In this document: positions 1 through 10,798 of the stretch, one piece after another | Layout of the letters: each line of letters begins with the position of its first letter | How positions within the stretch are numbered: the stretch's first letter is position 1 | Assembly: GCA_022606135.1 (NCBI GenBank) | Contig: JABYQN010000001.1 | Location: 1,922,001 to 1,986,000, forward strand | Reading direction: 5' to 3' | DNA from: Fomes fomentarius | Lineage: Eukaryota; Basidiomycota; Agaricomycetes; Polyporales; Polyporaceae | Length of the DNA stretch: 64,000 nucleotides | Notes under the pieces: generated by a model | What the model saw: only the letters and a program-made list of their open reading frames with translations | Told to the model about the DNA's origin: nothing | The model's database searches: none | Translations under genes and position numbers: made by a program

Positions 1-157
1 ATCAAGAGAGGATGTGGCAACCAACTCTGCGAAGGGGATACGATAGATATTAGCCGAGCGAGAGAAATCGTGGCATAGTAGACGAAAACAAGGTATCGAT
101 GCTTATATGTTCCTAGATGTCAATCCGAGTGTAGTTTAGTAGTAGATTAGAGGAAAT

Positions 158-3100
158 CTAGGTATCCAAGTCTTGGGGGAGAGTGAGGAGTCTGCCCGAC
201 ACGAGACAGTCCTTGACCCAGCTGACGTCCACACAGTTTTCGATGTCCTTGTAACGGTCGAGATCGCCATCCTCACGAACGACGACATAGTCGTAGTTGT
301 CAAGCTTACGACTCGCGTGCTTGCGATCGGAGACCACCTCTACCAACTGCGCGCCCATGCACAGGATGATCCGGGGAACCATTTCGGCCGCTTCCTTCCT
401 CTGTGCGCCATTGCCATTCTGGAAAGCGAAGGTAAGCTGTTCCAGTTCGTTTCCAGATCGTTGGTAGACGCGACGTACCTTCTTGCCCTTTTGCCGAGTA
501 GGCACAAAATCGGGCGAGATACAGAGAATGGACGCGTCGGCAAAGACCTTCGGTGCGACGGGATTGTCATTGACCTCTGTCAAGTGGTGAATGCTGTTGC
601 CCCAGTCCAGGTCGACTAGCTGGGACACACGAGCACCAAGGTGCTCCGAGTAACCAGCCGGAAGCAGGTGAGGTCGCCAGTCCTTATTCTCCTGCTGCAT
701 CGGACGTCAATATCACCGCCTTCTCCCGACAAGAATGGGCGAATGCGTACCTCGTCCACAATGGCCCTGAGCCACTCCACAGACAAACAGGGGACACCGA
801 GTGCGAGCGCAATAAGGAACTTGGGCTTCTGGTGATGGTCGTCCGAGATAAGGAACACGCGGTCGATCTCCTTGTTCTTCCGCCACTGAATGTCATCTGG
901 CGTGAGGATCCACCGTTGGCCTTTCTGCGAGAACGAGCCCTCCATAGTGTACAAGTTTGTCCAGTCATCCAGAACGACACCGCCATAGCGCTTGATCTGC
1001 GCCATCAGGTTGTCTCTCTGCTGAGACCACCCTTGGTTGTTCGGCGAGAGCGTGACAACGAGGCCCGTCTTCGCAAGAACCCGCTTCACACTGCCACGTC
1101 CGGAGCCCTCGCTCGGGACCGAGAACCTGCTCGGGGTGGGGCTAGGACGGGAGACCTTAGGCCGAAGGAGGGGAACGATGTCGTTTTCGGTCAAGACACG
1201 ATCGTTCCACGCGGCCGCAACAGTACGTGAAGCAACCCGGATCTTGTGCACTGGCACTGTGTCCTCTTCGTCGTCACACCGAATGGTGACCATGTCGTCT
1301 GCTTGATGGCCAGTGCTCGCACAGGAAGGCACATCCATCACTTCGACCGGCTTCGTGCCATCCACAAGTAGAACATGATCACCACGTTGGAGCTGACAGC
1401 GGCGGATCTGCTTGAGTTCCAGAGTCGCAGTGTCCTCGTCATCGAATTTGACCTTGCATTTCGACCCGACTATCTCCTGGACGATGCCCGAGTAGTAGTG
1501 TCCGAAGTGCTTCCAGAGGGCAAAGACTCGCGTTGGGACGTGACCACCGCCACCACGCACGGCAGAAGCAGTCTTCGCGCGCTTCGTGGGACGTGTGAGC
1601 GGTGTCGAAGCCTCCTCCTTTACCACTGGCTTGGAGGGCACCTTGCGTGAGGATGACGAGACGGCGCGCTTTCGCTTGTTGTTACGATTTAGCGGTGGCG
1701 GATTGGGTGGATCAACGTCCATCTCGTCATCGTCTGCTGGTACGGTGTCGTGGTCGTCGGCATTCTCTTCAGGGATATCATCCTCATACTCTCCATCCTC
1801 CTCGTCCTCTTCATCTTCGTCCTCCGTTGAGCTCTCGTGAAGCTTCCCTCGAGCAGCAAGCTTCGCAGCGCGAGGGACTGTGGGAGCTCGAGTGGGTTGC
1901 GCGATTGGTGTCCGCGGCTTCGCAGACCTCTTCTTCTTCACCGCTGCAGCCTTTGCGTCCTCGCGGCGCTCCTGAGGATCTGAAGACGGAATCACCACGT
2001 CCTTCCACGACCTGCTCCTTTTGATGGCTAGGTCGCGGTTGACACCTTTCTTGGAGGGAGACTGAGGAGCCTTGGACGCTCGCGCCCTCGTTGCGAGGGG
2101 CGAAGACGACGCGGGACGGTCGGACGGAGGCTCAGCAGCCTTCTGCTTACCCTTCATCTTCGAATAGCGAACAGCTGCGGCCAGAGGGACGTCATCGTCG
2201 TCCTCTTCCTCCTCCTCGCGGACAGCAGGAATCTCCGGTTGCTCCTCTTCCTCCTCTTCGCGAGCAGCGGGACGAACAGCCCTCTCTTCCTCCTCCTCGG
2301 TCTCCTCCTCTTGCATAGCTGACACTGAAGGTTCGGTCGCAGCAATCGTTCGCAAAACCTCGTCTTCGGATTGCAAGTGCCGTTGCCGCGCCTTCATCGG
2401 ACTCAAAGGAGGAGTAGCGGGAGATGGAGATGACTGGTCACGTCGGACAGGGGGAGGGAGAGGCTCCGCTATCTGAGTAGGTTCCGCGCCCTCCGAGTCA
2501 GGAACAACGCGTGTGTCTGGTGACTTGGGGGCAGGAGGCACATAGGGCTTTAATCCTCGAGCCTGGAGGGCAACGTTCGCAGGAGGGAGGCCTCGCCGCC
2601 TCGGAAACGTCGACAGCGCACTACCGTTGACCGCGACGTCGGACGGCTGTGTCGCCTCGACCTGCGTCTCGTCGACAGGGTCAGGACTCGAGCGGAAACC
2701 GGAGGGCTGTGTGTCCTGCGTCTGCTCAGGATGAGCAGCAGTGAAGGCGAACGGGCGGCCTGGGTCAGGTTTGATGTTCTCGTAGCGATACCACTTATCC
2801 GGTGCGATCAAACCACGCAGCCCGCGGCGGTCTGTGGGTCGTAACATATTGCTCGAACGGGCATCTGACGGTACGGATGGGAACTCCACCTGACCGCGAT
2901 CGTTGTAGTACTCGTGTTCGCGAGCAATCGTAGGTATATCAACCGAGTCGATCTGGGTCGGAGGGGTCTCGTCAGCGAGCTGCGTGGTTTCATTGACAAT
3001 CTGAGTGGGAGGTGTGTCATCCCCATGGTATGCTGCATATGGAGACGAGCCGAGAAGGCGCTGATAAGACGATGTCGGCTCGGTGGACGCACCGGGCGAC

Positions 3101-4163
3101 GACGGTCTGTGCTCATCTTCCTGGGTAGGCTGGGTGGGGTAACTCTCTTCCTGAGTCGGCTGGTCCACATAGTCGGAAAGGTCGACCGTCCTGGGCTGTG
3201 CCTGGGGGATGGAACCTGATGTGTCGCCCTGTCCATCTTGCGAATCCGTTTGGTGAGACCGCTGAGACCGCTGTTGCTGAGACTGAGAGTCACGAGAGGA
3301 CATGGAAGGTTGTTGTGACTGGGAGTCATGGGAGGAATTGGAGGGTGTGCCGACTACAAGGATCTTGCCAGGAGGGGAAGAAGGGCGAGAGACGGCTTTA
3401 CGGTTGTGAGACGACCACATACCTGACGCGATAGGTGGGGGACCTTCTTCATCAGACTGCGAGTCCTCGCCAAGCTGCGACAATGGGATGGCGAAGTTCT
3501 TCGCTTGCGCAATGAAAGCTTTCGCCGGGTCCGGCTGGGGTAGTGGACCGGCAAACGAATCTTGAGTTGGGAGTGAAGGTGATCTCGGTATGGGAGGTGG
3601 GGGCATCTGGCGAGTGGGCACTGTAGAGGAGCGGTCTATATAGGCTTTGGGGAGAGAGGGTGAGGTCGATGCCAACGAGACTCCTTTGGCTCCTTTGGCA
3701 GGAGACGAATGGCCGTTTATCCGGCCTCCAAGCTCCTTCGGGCAGGACTTCTCGTTTGACTCTTTTGGTAGCGAGACGTTGGACGTCGTTTCCTTGAGTT
3801 CGGCAGTATAAGAAGATGTCGGCTGTGCACGAGCAGGGGAAGGGACCAAGGAAGGGACGTGGGGCAAAGAGGTCTCACTCTTGTCCCAAGATGCGGGTGT
3901 GTTCTCTTTCTGAGAACCTTCTAACAGATAAACTTGATCTTCACTGCTACAGAGTGATTGGGACTGGGTAGCTACAAGTCCGTGCATGTGGTAATGTACG
4001 GAGTTGCCGCTAGACTGTAGAGAGTCCTCGGGGAGTCCTGAGTGAGGATCGTCATTCGACGGCGCAGATGATGTGACGCAGACGTCTCTCGGTCGAAGAG
4101 CGGCAGCGAGAAGTTGACTCGCTTGAGACTCGTCACTTCTGTCGGCAAATGAGGCACCATCGG
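158..4163 (-). CDS. Crb2/Rad9/53BP1-type DNA damage checkpoint mediator (tandem Tudor plus tandem BRCT)
   Basis: The product should be a nuclear adaptor that reads methylated histone H4 at DNA breaks and brings Chk1/Chk2-type kinases to the checkpoint kinases. The main exon holds a long disordered N-terminal half rich in SQ and TQ sites (typical ATM/ATR targets). Counting from the Met at 3987, acidic and basic low-complexity stretches follow, then a Tudor-like segment at about residues 815-925 (FALWKHFGHYYSGIV) and a first BRCT at about 968-1079 (VPCLSVEWL). A 56-bp intron (695-750) joins this to the last exon, which carries DWRPHLLPAGYS and the second BRCT ending at 158. The frame stays open upstream of Met 3987 with clearly coding sequence (SDESQASQLLAAALRPRDV) back to an acceptor at about 4164, preceded by CTAAT. 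The first exon and true start were not located. Family assignment is strong; the 5' end is not resolved. Confidence 0.88.
695..750 (-). other. Intron joining the two BRCT repeats of the checkpoint mediator
   Basis: On the minus strand the sequence starts GTACGC and ends GATGCAG. Removing it joins VDE in frame to QENKDWRPHLLPAGYS, which restores the conserved linker between the paired BRCT domains. Without splicing, the first frame runs to a stop at 616 with no family-like sequence. Confidence 0.85.
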
Positions 4164-5623
4164 CTAACCATGATTAGTTGAATACCCACCTAGATCCGTT
4201 CACTGCTGCCATAGCCATCCTACTGCGCTTTTCACAGGTGCTCGCGTGAGGTGCAACGTTGGATGCCAGAAGCGCGTTTCAAACGATCGCGCACAGTGCA
4301 ATTGAGCGAGCAATTGAGGATGCTGAACTGGTCCACAAGTTTCCAAGGATGGACATACAACAGGTGTTGGAGTTAACGAGAGGTAGCCCAAGCAGTTAAT
4401 CAAGCTCAAGATAGTGATGTAGGGTGCAAGTTGCGGGGAGGTGCGCGCGCGAGAGTCGGTTAGGACGGAGGATGGGCGAGGACAACCCTTTGCTCGTGGT
4501 CGAGCTCGATATGGTCGCCGTGATCCTTAGCGAATTACCGGCGGCACTTACCGGGACGCGATCACTCGTTGTGTGACACTCCGGACGCGTCGCGAACACG
4601 GCGCCGGCGTGCATCCCGCAATTTCCGCTCGAGGTTTTGGCTCCAAAGTTTTTTGCATGCGGCACAGTAGTGTGAAAACGAGGGCCACCAATGTACTATG
4701 CGAGCACCGGCACTCATGTCACTGTCGTCCTCTTCTACTTCATAGTAGAGTTGATGTGAATGGACTCAGATGCTATACTTAGATTGCAGCCGGGCGAAAA
4801 TGAGAGGAGCTCATTCAATATCAACAGCAAACGATGCTCCCTAGACGCTGCTCCTTCAAGGATGCTCATGTTCTTCCCGACCTTGTATAGAATAATTATG
4901 AGATTAGCTTCGAGCTGTATACGTCAGCTTGTGATTTGATTCCTGGCAACCACAAGAAAGCTGATAGGAGAGACCCACCTGTGAGCGCCTTTTATGAGGT
5001 CCGGTCCCCAAGAATCCGAAGAAAGCAGAGTTCAATCGATACCCGACTTGAACGACAGCTTGAAGCTACTAGCATGGCAGAACAGGGACAGAGAAGAGCA
5101 GTTACTGGGATTCAGAAAGGGCTTGCGGCAATCACAGCACCAGCGTCGAATGCATAAGGAGCAACCGAACCACCCTCGCCGGTCTATGATATGTAAGGGC
5201 GCCCCGCCGAGTCTAACGTGAATTCTGCGATCGCTGCGGTGGCTGGACGGCCAAGATAAGTATTCAAGAGTTCAACAACAAGCTTGTCGCGACGGGTGGC
5301 ATCGTAGCTGAGGAACTCTGCGTACTCACCAATCATCTGAAGTTACCAAGGAAATTGAGCCAGGGTTCAACGTTCAGAACGTTCAGATCTCAGAATCGAA
5401 ACTCAGACTAGGGTGAGTTCGGCGTTTGGCGGTTGTTGAGCGTCTCTATCACTTCTCTTGCCGTCTCCGAGTCTCAGACAGTCCATCTCTCATTCTCTTC
5501 TGCATCCCGCTCGCCGTCTGCAGTGCGGGGCGTTGGTCTGGCGCCAAGTATCTCACTCTATACTCCCGCTGTCTCAACGCGACACTCGCTACCCTACGCT
5601 CTTTCTCTCCAACACTATCAAAC
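4164..5623. other. Intergenic region with coding-like fragments
   Basis: This 1.46-kb stretch should hold the first exon or promoter of the checkpoint mediator (-) and the promoter of the membrane protein (+). Between about 4936 and 5400 on the plus strand are short coding-like runs. One reads SIPDLNDSLKLLAWQNRDRE at about 5033-5092 and another reads FCDRCGGWTAKISIQEF at about 5225-5275. They are in different frames and I could not join them into a convincing gene. They may be a degenerate or very small gene. I see no terminal repeats around them. Confidence 0.3.
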
Positions 5624-7639
5624 ATGGATGATCTTTCTTCGTTTATCACGTCCCGCATGCCGACCAAGTCGAGCAAGTACACCCGCAAGCTCGCTAAGGA
5701 CCGGAAAACGTCTCCGCGGAATAAGAAGTCACAGAAAATCAGAATTCCAAGTAATCTGTCGGAGAAGAAGCCTTCTGACGACGACCAGCACAAGTATTCA
5801 TCGACCGCCAAAGAGAAACCAAAGGCTACGGCGAAAAGCAAGGTCGCCAAGATAGCCGAGGTGGATGCTGAGGATGTTCCTGCCCCTGCTCCGGATACCG
5901 GTCTGTCTGCAACTAAGCCTGTGGCGATCCATACTGGCGTTTTGCCAGTCATTCCATCGCAGACTCCCACTGGAGGCTTCCCGCACAGCTATGGCTCTGG
6001 CTTCTCTGCTCTGCCTCCGATGACTGCCTGGCTCACCTCCACCGCTCTCTCTGTGATTGTCACCCCCACCGGAACTGGAACTCCTAACGGCACGTCGCGC
6101 GCTCTCGGTCTATCGGATAACGCGAACGGGAAAGGGTCTAAACACTCTTCTGTGGTACTCATTGTACTGGTCACTATCGGTGTCGCTTTCTTGCTTCTCG
6201 GGGGTATGATCTTCTTCTGGCGGGTGCGTAGTCGCCCGAGAAAGCGGTGTTGTCCTACGCCTTCTCTACCCATCTTCCAAGATCCATTCGCCGACCAGGA
6301 TCTGAAGGGCGATGAAGAGTCGCTTTTTGGGGGCAAGGAGCGCAGCTCGGCTGTCGCACGGCCGAATAGTAACGGCCTCTACCACTGGGTTCAATACACT
6401 CCCAAAACGTCTGAGGCCAGTTTAGCGACCAAAGGGGCTGGCGATGAACTACCAGTGGAACCTACTTCTGTACCTGTGTCAGAGAAGAAGCCTCGAGTTA
6501 CTCCTCCCGTTCCTCCCCCGGTCAACAGCACTCCTGCCAACCTACCGATACAACAGATGCAGAATGCCTTGACACGAGCTGCCAATAGGGTATCGACGCT
6601 TTCAATGTCGATCTACCCGACCTCTCCTCAATCCACTCATACATACACTGGCATCGGACTCGCCATCAGTGGCACTTCTCCTCTCACGGCCGATGGCACC
6701 TCCGTCCTGCAACGCAAGCCATCCAAGGACCGCATGTCCAAGTACCGCAACCGCCACAGTCTCGCTGCGACCGAATACCTCGACTTCTACGACAGTGCAC
6801 CTGTGCACTCACCCAGCCCCGGTTGGTCTGACCTCGTCCCGTCCCCAGCTGGTCCTATGAGGTCCTCCATCCGCAAGTCAACTTCCATCCATGCGAGTGC
6901 CACCGCGCAAGGTCGTGCACGCGTGAAGGCCGGATACACACCCGGAGGCGCCCCGCTCCGTGCGTCCTCGACCGTCGCAGGCATCACGACCCTCAAGCGC
7001 GCCGGCGACCGCACGTCCATGATAGGGCAGTCGGAAGAGGACATGCAGTACGTCCTTCCCCCGCTCTCGCCTGCACTCAAGTCGGACGAACGGCGGGAGC
7101 GCGACACCCGTGCTCTCGCCTCCGCTTTGGGCCTCGCGAGCCCTACACAGCAGTTCCGGAACCAGTTCGCGCGCGCGTCACTCACCCCGACTATCCACCC
7201 GGACGACTCCATCACACTTGCGGGCGACCGGATGCGCAGTAGGGCTGGGACCCATAGTCGTGGGCATAGCGAAGTCATGAGCCCAGGGACGGAGGCGAGC
7301 GCGCGGCTTGGGAACCTCATGCTCGCCGAGTTCACGAGCATGGCGTCGCTCCCGTCCACGCGAACTGTTGTCGGCGGGATGCCGGCGAGCGGCTCGAAGC
7401 CGCGCGTTGTCCCTAGGAAGAACGTCAACGGCAATGGGGGCGCAGGTGGAGGAATGAGGGCGGACGACAGGCCGCCGAGGGTACCGTCGCCGCCTCCATT
7501 GCCCAGCCTAGCGCAGATGGCGATGTCTCATGCGAACCCGGACGAGTACGCGGACTACAGGAGCCCGACGTATAGCATTTACGGGTTGTACGAGGCCGAA
7601 AGGAAGAGTCGGATGCCAGCTAGCGAGGGTGGATCCTGA
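5624..7639 (+). CDS. Single-pass membrane protein, basic N-terminus and long disordered cytosolic-type tail
   Basis: This is one uninterrupted exon of 671 codons if read from MDDLSSFITS at 5624. The same frame is open to a Met at 5426, but that extension is less protein-like and probably represents 5' UTR. The first 100 residues are rich in Lys, Ser and Asp. A Pro/Ser/Thr-rich stretch follows, then one clear membrane segment (SSVVLIVLVTIGVAFLLLGG) stopped by a basic cluster (RVRSRPRKR). The remaining 420 or so residues are Ser/Pro/Arg-rich and look disordered, with several RKS/RSS-type possible phosphosites. There is no classical signal peptide. The plan resembles basidiomycete single-TM proteins of unknown role with a mid-protein anchor. 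I do not recognise a catalytic domain and assign no function. Confidence 0.75.
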   Translation: MDDLSSFITSRMPTKSSKYTRKLAKDRKTSPRNKKSQKIRIPSNLSEKKPSDDDQHKYSSTAKEKPKATAKSKVAKIAEVDAEDVPAPAPDTGLSATKPVAIHTGVLPVIPSQTPTGGFPHSYGSGFSALPPMTAWLTSTALSVIVTPTGTGTPNGTSRALGLSDNANGKGSKHSSVVLIVLVTIGVAFLLLGGMIFFWRVRSRPRKRCCPTPSLPIFQDPFADQDLKGDEESLFGGKERSSAVARPNSNGLYHWVQYTPKTSEASLATKGAGDELPVEPTSVPVSEKKPRVTPPVPPPVNSTPANLPIQQMQNALTRAANRVSTLSMSIYPTSPQSTHTYTGIGLAISGTSPLTADGTSVLQRKPSKDRMSKYRNRHSLAATEYLDFYDSAPVHSPSPGWSDLVPSPAGPMRSSIRKSTSIHASATAQGRARVKAGYTPGGAPLRASSTVAGITTLKRAGDRTSMIGQSEEDMQYVLPPLSPALKSDERRERDTRALASALGLASPTQQFRNQFARASLTPTIHPDDSITLAGDRMRSRAGTHSRGHSEVMSPGTEASARLGNLMLAEFTSMASLPSTRTVVGGMPASGSKPRVVPRKNVNGNGGAGGGMRADDRPPRVPSPPPLPSLAQMAMSHANPDEYADYRSPTYSIYGLYEAERKSRMPASEGGS

Positions 7640-7887
7640 TCCCTTAGCAGAGAGCATATATATCGTGGCTGGAACATGACCCTGCACAGACAGACTCACT
7701 TCTATTATAGACAGAAACAACACATTGAAATGATCTGTAGCCTATAGGCTGGATTGTAACCGCGGATGTACATTACAGGTGTAGCGTAATATGAAGATTT
7801 GCCTGGTGCAACGAAGTCCAATGCGTGAAACTCGTGAAACATCTCGTGAAGCGCCGTGCCAATGCATTCCGCCAAGTATTTATCTGA

Positions 7888-9527
7888 TCACTGTGTGACT
7901 GGCACCTTCTCTCTATCGGACACCTGAGCGACAGTCTCAGGTGCGGAAGCTGGGGTGTGCACAGGCGTGCTGAGCTCCTGGGCATGCAACCGTTCACGTG
8001 TGTTTTCCACCTGGACCTCGTTGACGAGAGCTTGGAGCTCTGCCTCCAACTCGGAGTCATCGACACCAGCATCGGACTGTGCGATCCCCACGCCCAGCTG
8101 GATAGCGTCGTCCACTTCACGTGCGTCAGCGTTCGCAGCATCCAGGGCATCCATTGTCTCATCGATCTTCTCGCGTTGCAAGAGTGGATGGGCAAGGATT
8201 GCACGTAGTGTTGCCGTAGAAGACTCGTACGACTTCACGATCTGCGGAGAACGAAAACTTGCGTTAACATATATGTATGGAAGTTTCACGGTCAGAATCC
8301 TACCTCGATGTCTCCAGCAGACGTCTCGACGCGGAGAAGGGTAGACTGTAGCAGATCCAGGGAGCTGAGACGTTTCTTCAAGACCTCTTCGAGCTGCTTC
8401 CGAGCACGGAGACGAGTCATCGCAATCTCTTTACGCTTCTGCCGCAGAGCGTCGGAGATTTGCTGTGTTTGCCTGGGATATTGTCAGTACAGAATGGACC
8501 ACGGCGGTTGAATACAACCCACTGGTCGATGCGATGTTGTAGACTATCCACCTGCGCATGAAGCTTTTCGACGGACGTCTTCAATGCCAATATGCCAGTG
8601 TCCACAGTGGTCACTTCGGACGTCTGTGCGGTACCCTCATCCACGAACTTGATAACCTGTGCGTAATATTCAGTGACGGAAGTTGGAAGCTAGCCGTAGG
8701 GGCACATACCTCTCGATGGACGACCACCATGCCCTTGTCACGCTCTAAATACTTGAGCACCACCTTGACATCCAATGCGGACAGTACAGCGTCATCAAAC
8801 GCACACCCTGCAAATTCTGCACGGAAGCTCTCTACATTATAGAGCGTGTCGGCGACCTGTCCCGTGCTTTTCTGCCGCTGCCTCTCCACTATCCGCTCTG
8901 CTGCGGCTTCGAGCAAACTGACGGCAACGTAGTCACCGCGGACCTTCTTCCATCGCTCAGCCGTACCCGAGTCTCCAAACGCCGCACCGTGCGAGTCGAC
9001 GAATCCGAGCTGTCCAAGTGCCCACCATAGCGGCTTGCCCGCGACGAACCTTGCAATGCGGAACGGGAGCCATCCCGGATCGTATATCGAGCGCGTTGCG
9101 CTCAGAAAGTCGGAAAGGGGAACTAGCGCTTTCGAGCTGCAGAGTTCAAGCTTCACTAGTGAAGAGCACCGATGAGGGACTGCGCCTTGGCATGATGATG
9201 CAGAACGGTGGGTGCACTCACTATCACAGTAGGTATGCTCAACGGCTTCCCAGCGTCCTCTACTCGGAAACGGTCAGCGAGAGCGACCCCAGTTGCATGT
9301 AAGACGAGTCTATCAGGCGTAGCAGCAGATCCATGAGACTCCGATAGCCATCCACGCAGGAGGGTGGCTTCTAGTGTTTTGCGCCACCACTCAACGTTGG
9401 ATGTGTATGAGGTGGGATTTGATTGCTTCTGGTAGGTGAAGTCGGAGTAGAGCGACTTCAGACGGGACGTTGAGGCCGAGGCATATGAGGGTAACGATGT
9501 GAGCTGCAACAATGGAATCGAGGTCAT
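7888..9527 (-). CDS. CHM7: CHMP7-like ESCRT-II/III hybrid protein (SNF7 domain)
   Basis: CHMP7/Chm7 proteins recruit ESCRT-III to the nuclear envelope and ER for membrane sealing and nuclear pore surveillance. Five exons fit together: 9222-9527, 8710-9150, 8523-8656, 8304-8472 and 7888-8241, giving 467 aa, which fits the family. The N-terminal half (NVEWWRKTLEATLLRGWL, then YDPGWLPFRIARFVAGKPLW) matches the winged-helix ESCRT-II-like part. The C-terminal half is a coiled SNF7 domain (ISDALRQKRKEIAMTRLRAR, then an acidic helix with DAREVDDAIQLG). The last residues are Pro/Thr-rich. It lies tail-to-tail with the membrane protein gene. Distinguishing CHMP7 from other SNF7 proteins (CHMP4/6) rests on the long N-terminal half, which those lack. 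Confidence 0.87.
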
Positions 9528-10228
9528 GGAGGTCGAGTTGAGAGTTCAGACGCGTGAGGCCTGAGGTCACTCAGAACTGCCGAGCGCGTGTCGGGCCGAC
9601 TTGGTAAATCAAATTTGGTCGCCCAACCTTACTTAAGTGCACGGATGTACCGCGAACGCTTTCAGATTGTCGACGGTGTCTCCCTTCAAGTTCTCGGTGA
9701 CAATAGTAATGTAGAGGGGCCATGTGAGCTGGTAATCAATTCAATACAGCCTGTCAATGTCGAGGACGTGACGGACACATCTTCCCTTTGGTGAGTTATC
9801 TATACCTTGCAGCCTGGCAGCATGTCTCATAAGATGCACAGAAAAGGCCCCTACACAGGGACGCAATGGAAAAGACCACCAGTGTTGTAGTCGCATTCAT
9901 TATTCACACTTATCGTTCCACCTGACAGTGCATTCAAGTTATACAGTACTAATCACATGCTCGTCGTTTCTACCGCCGCCGCTTCTGCGTTCGTATTGCG
10001 AGAAGCTATTTTTTGATGCTCAGGAGGCCAGTGCTTGGATCAATATGTCTGCCTCGTCGACTCCCTGGGTTCTGTCTGACGTCTGGAAATCCAGGACCAG
10101 GCTAGTTCAAACGCAAACCCGGTGACATCCGGCCACTCATCTGGATTCAACCCCCTGCCAGACCCCTAACGCACCTTGACCTGTAACCCCCACCATCTGC
10201 GCTCACCAGCATTATCTGTAAGCTCGAC
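9528..10228. other. Intergenic region between divergent genes
   Basis: Upstream region of the CHMP7-like gene (-) and of the small ORF at 10229 (+). A 68-codon plus-strand ORF at 9588-9794 has no recognisable feature. I see no repeat or RNA gene here. Confidence 0.4.
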
Positions 10229-10798
10229 ATGTCTACCGCTATCTGCAACATCATCCTCCACGTCGCTGGCGACATGCCTCTCTCTCCTGCTATGGCTCCT
10301 AGTCCTTTCACTCCGGCCCTGGCTTTCGGCTCGCCACTCTTGCCGGCATCGCCTGTAATCGTATGCCTCTCCGACCTCCTGTCCGGCCCTGCTGAGTTTC
10401 CTTCGAACGCCTCTCTGCTTCCTGCTCACACATTCCTGCAACCGCCCGGAGGCATCTGTCGCCGACGCAAGACCAAAGAGCGCAAGTGGTACCGCGGCAG
10501 CCGCCTGCACCCGGCATGGACGAAGATTCCTGGTGACGCTCCGGACGAGTTCATCCTTGTGCCTGTGGAGTTCCCTGAGCTAAGGATCGAGGATCGCGGC
10601 CGTGGCTTGAACGAGCGGCTCGTGTGGTTCTATGAGTTTGTGGCAGTGGTCGCCACAGAATTTGCGCTCGCACCTGGCTTAATGTGGAACCTGATCTACG
10701 TGATCCTTCATGCGCTCGTGGTTTTGTCTATCGTGTTCTTGATTGTGTTCTCGCCGCCGCGTCTGCTTCCGCGGCCTAGGGCTGCTCAGACTCGTTGA
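10229..10798 (+). CDS. Orphan small protein with C-terminal membrane segment
   Basis: An intronless ORF of 189 codons. It has a Pro/Ala/Ser-rich first half, a basic patch (CRRRKTKERKWYRGSR), an acidic middle (DEFILVPVEFPELRIED) and a long hydrophobic C-terminal segment (LIYVILHALVVLSIVFLIVF) followed by a short basic tail. That layout would fit a tail-anchored membrane protein. The opposite strand has only short arginine-rich frames, which supports this reading. I recognise no family, and it could be a lineage-specific gene or a fortuitous ORF. Confidence 0.45.
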   Translation: MSTAICNIILHVAGDMPLSPAMAPSPFTPALAFGSPLLPASPVIVCLSDLLSGPAEFPSNASLLPAHTFLQPPGGICRRRKTKERKWYRGSRLHPAWTKIPGDAPDEFILVPVEFPELRIEDRGRGLNERLVWFYEFVAVVATEFALAPGLMWNLIYVILHALVVLSIVFLIVFSPPRLLPRPRAAQTR

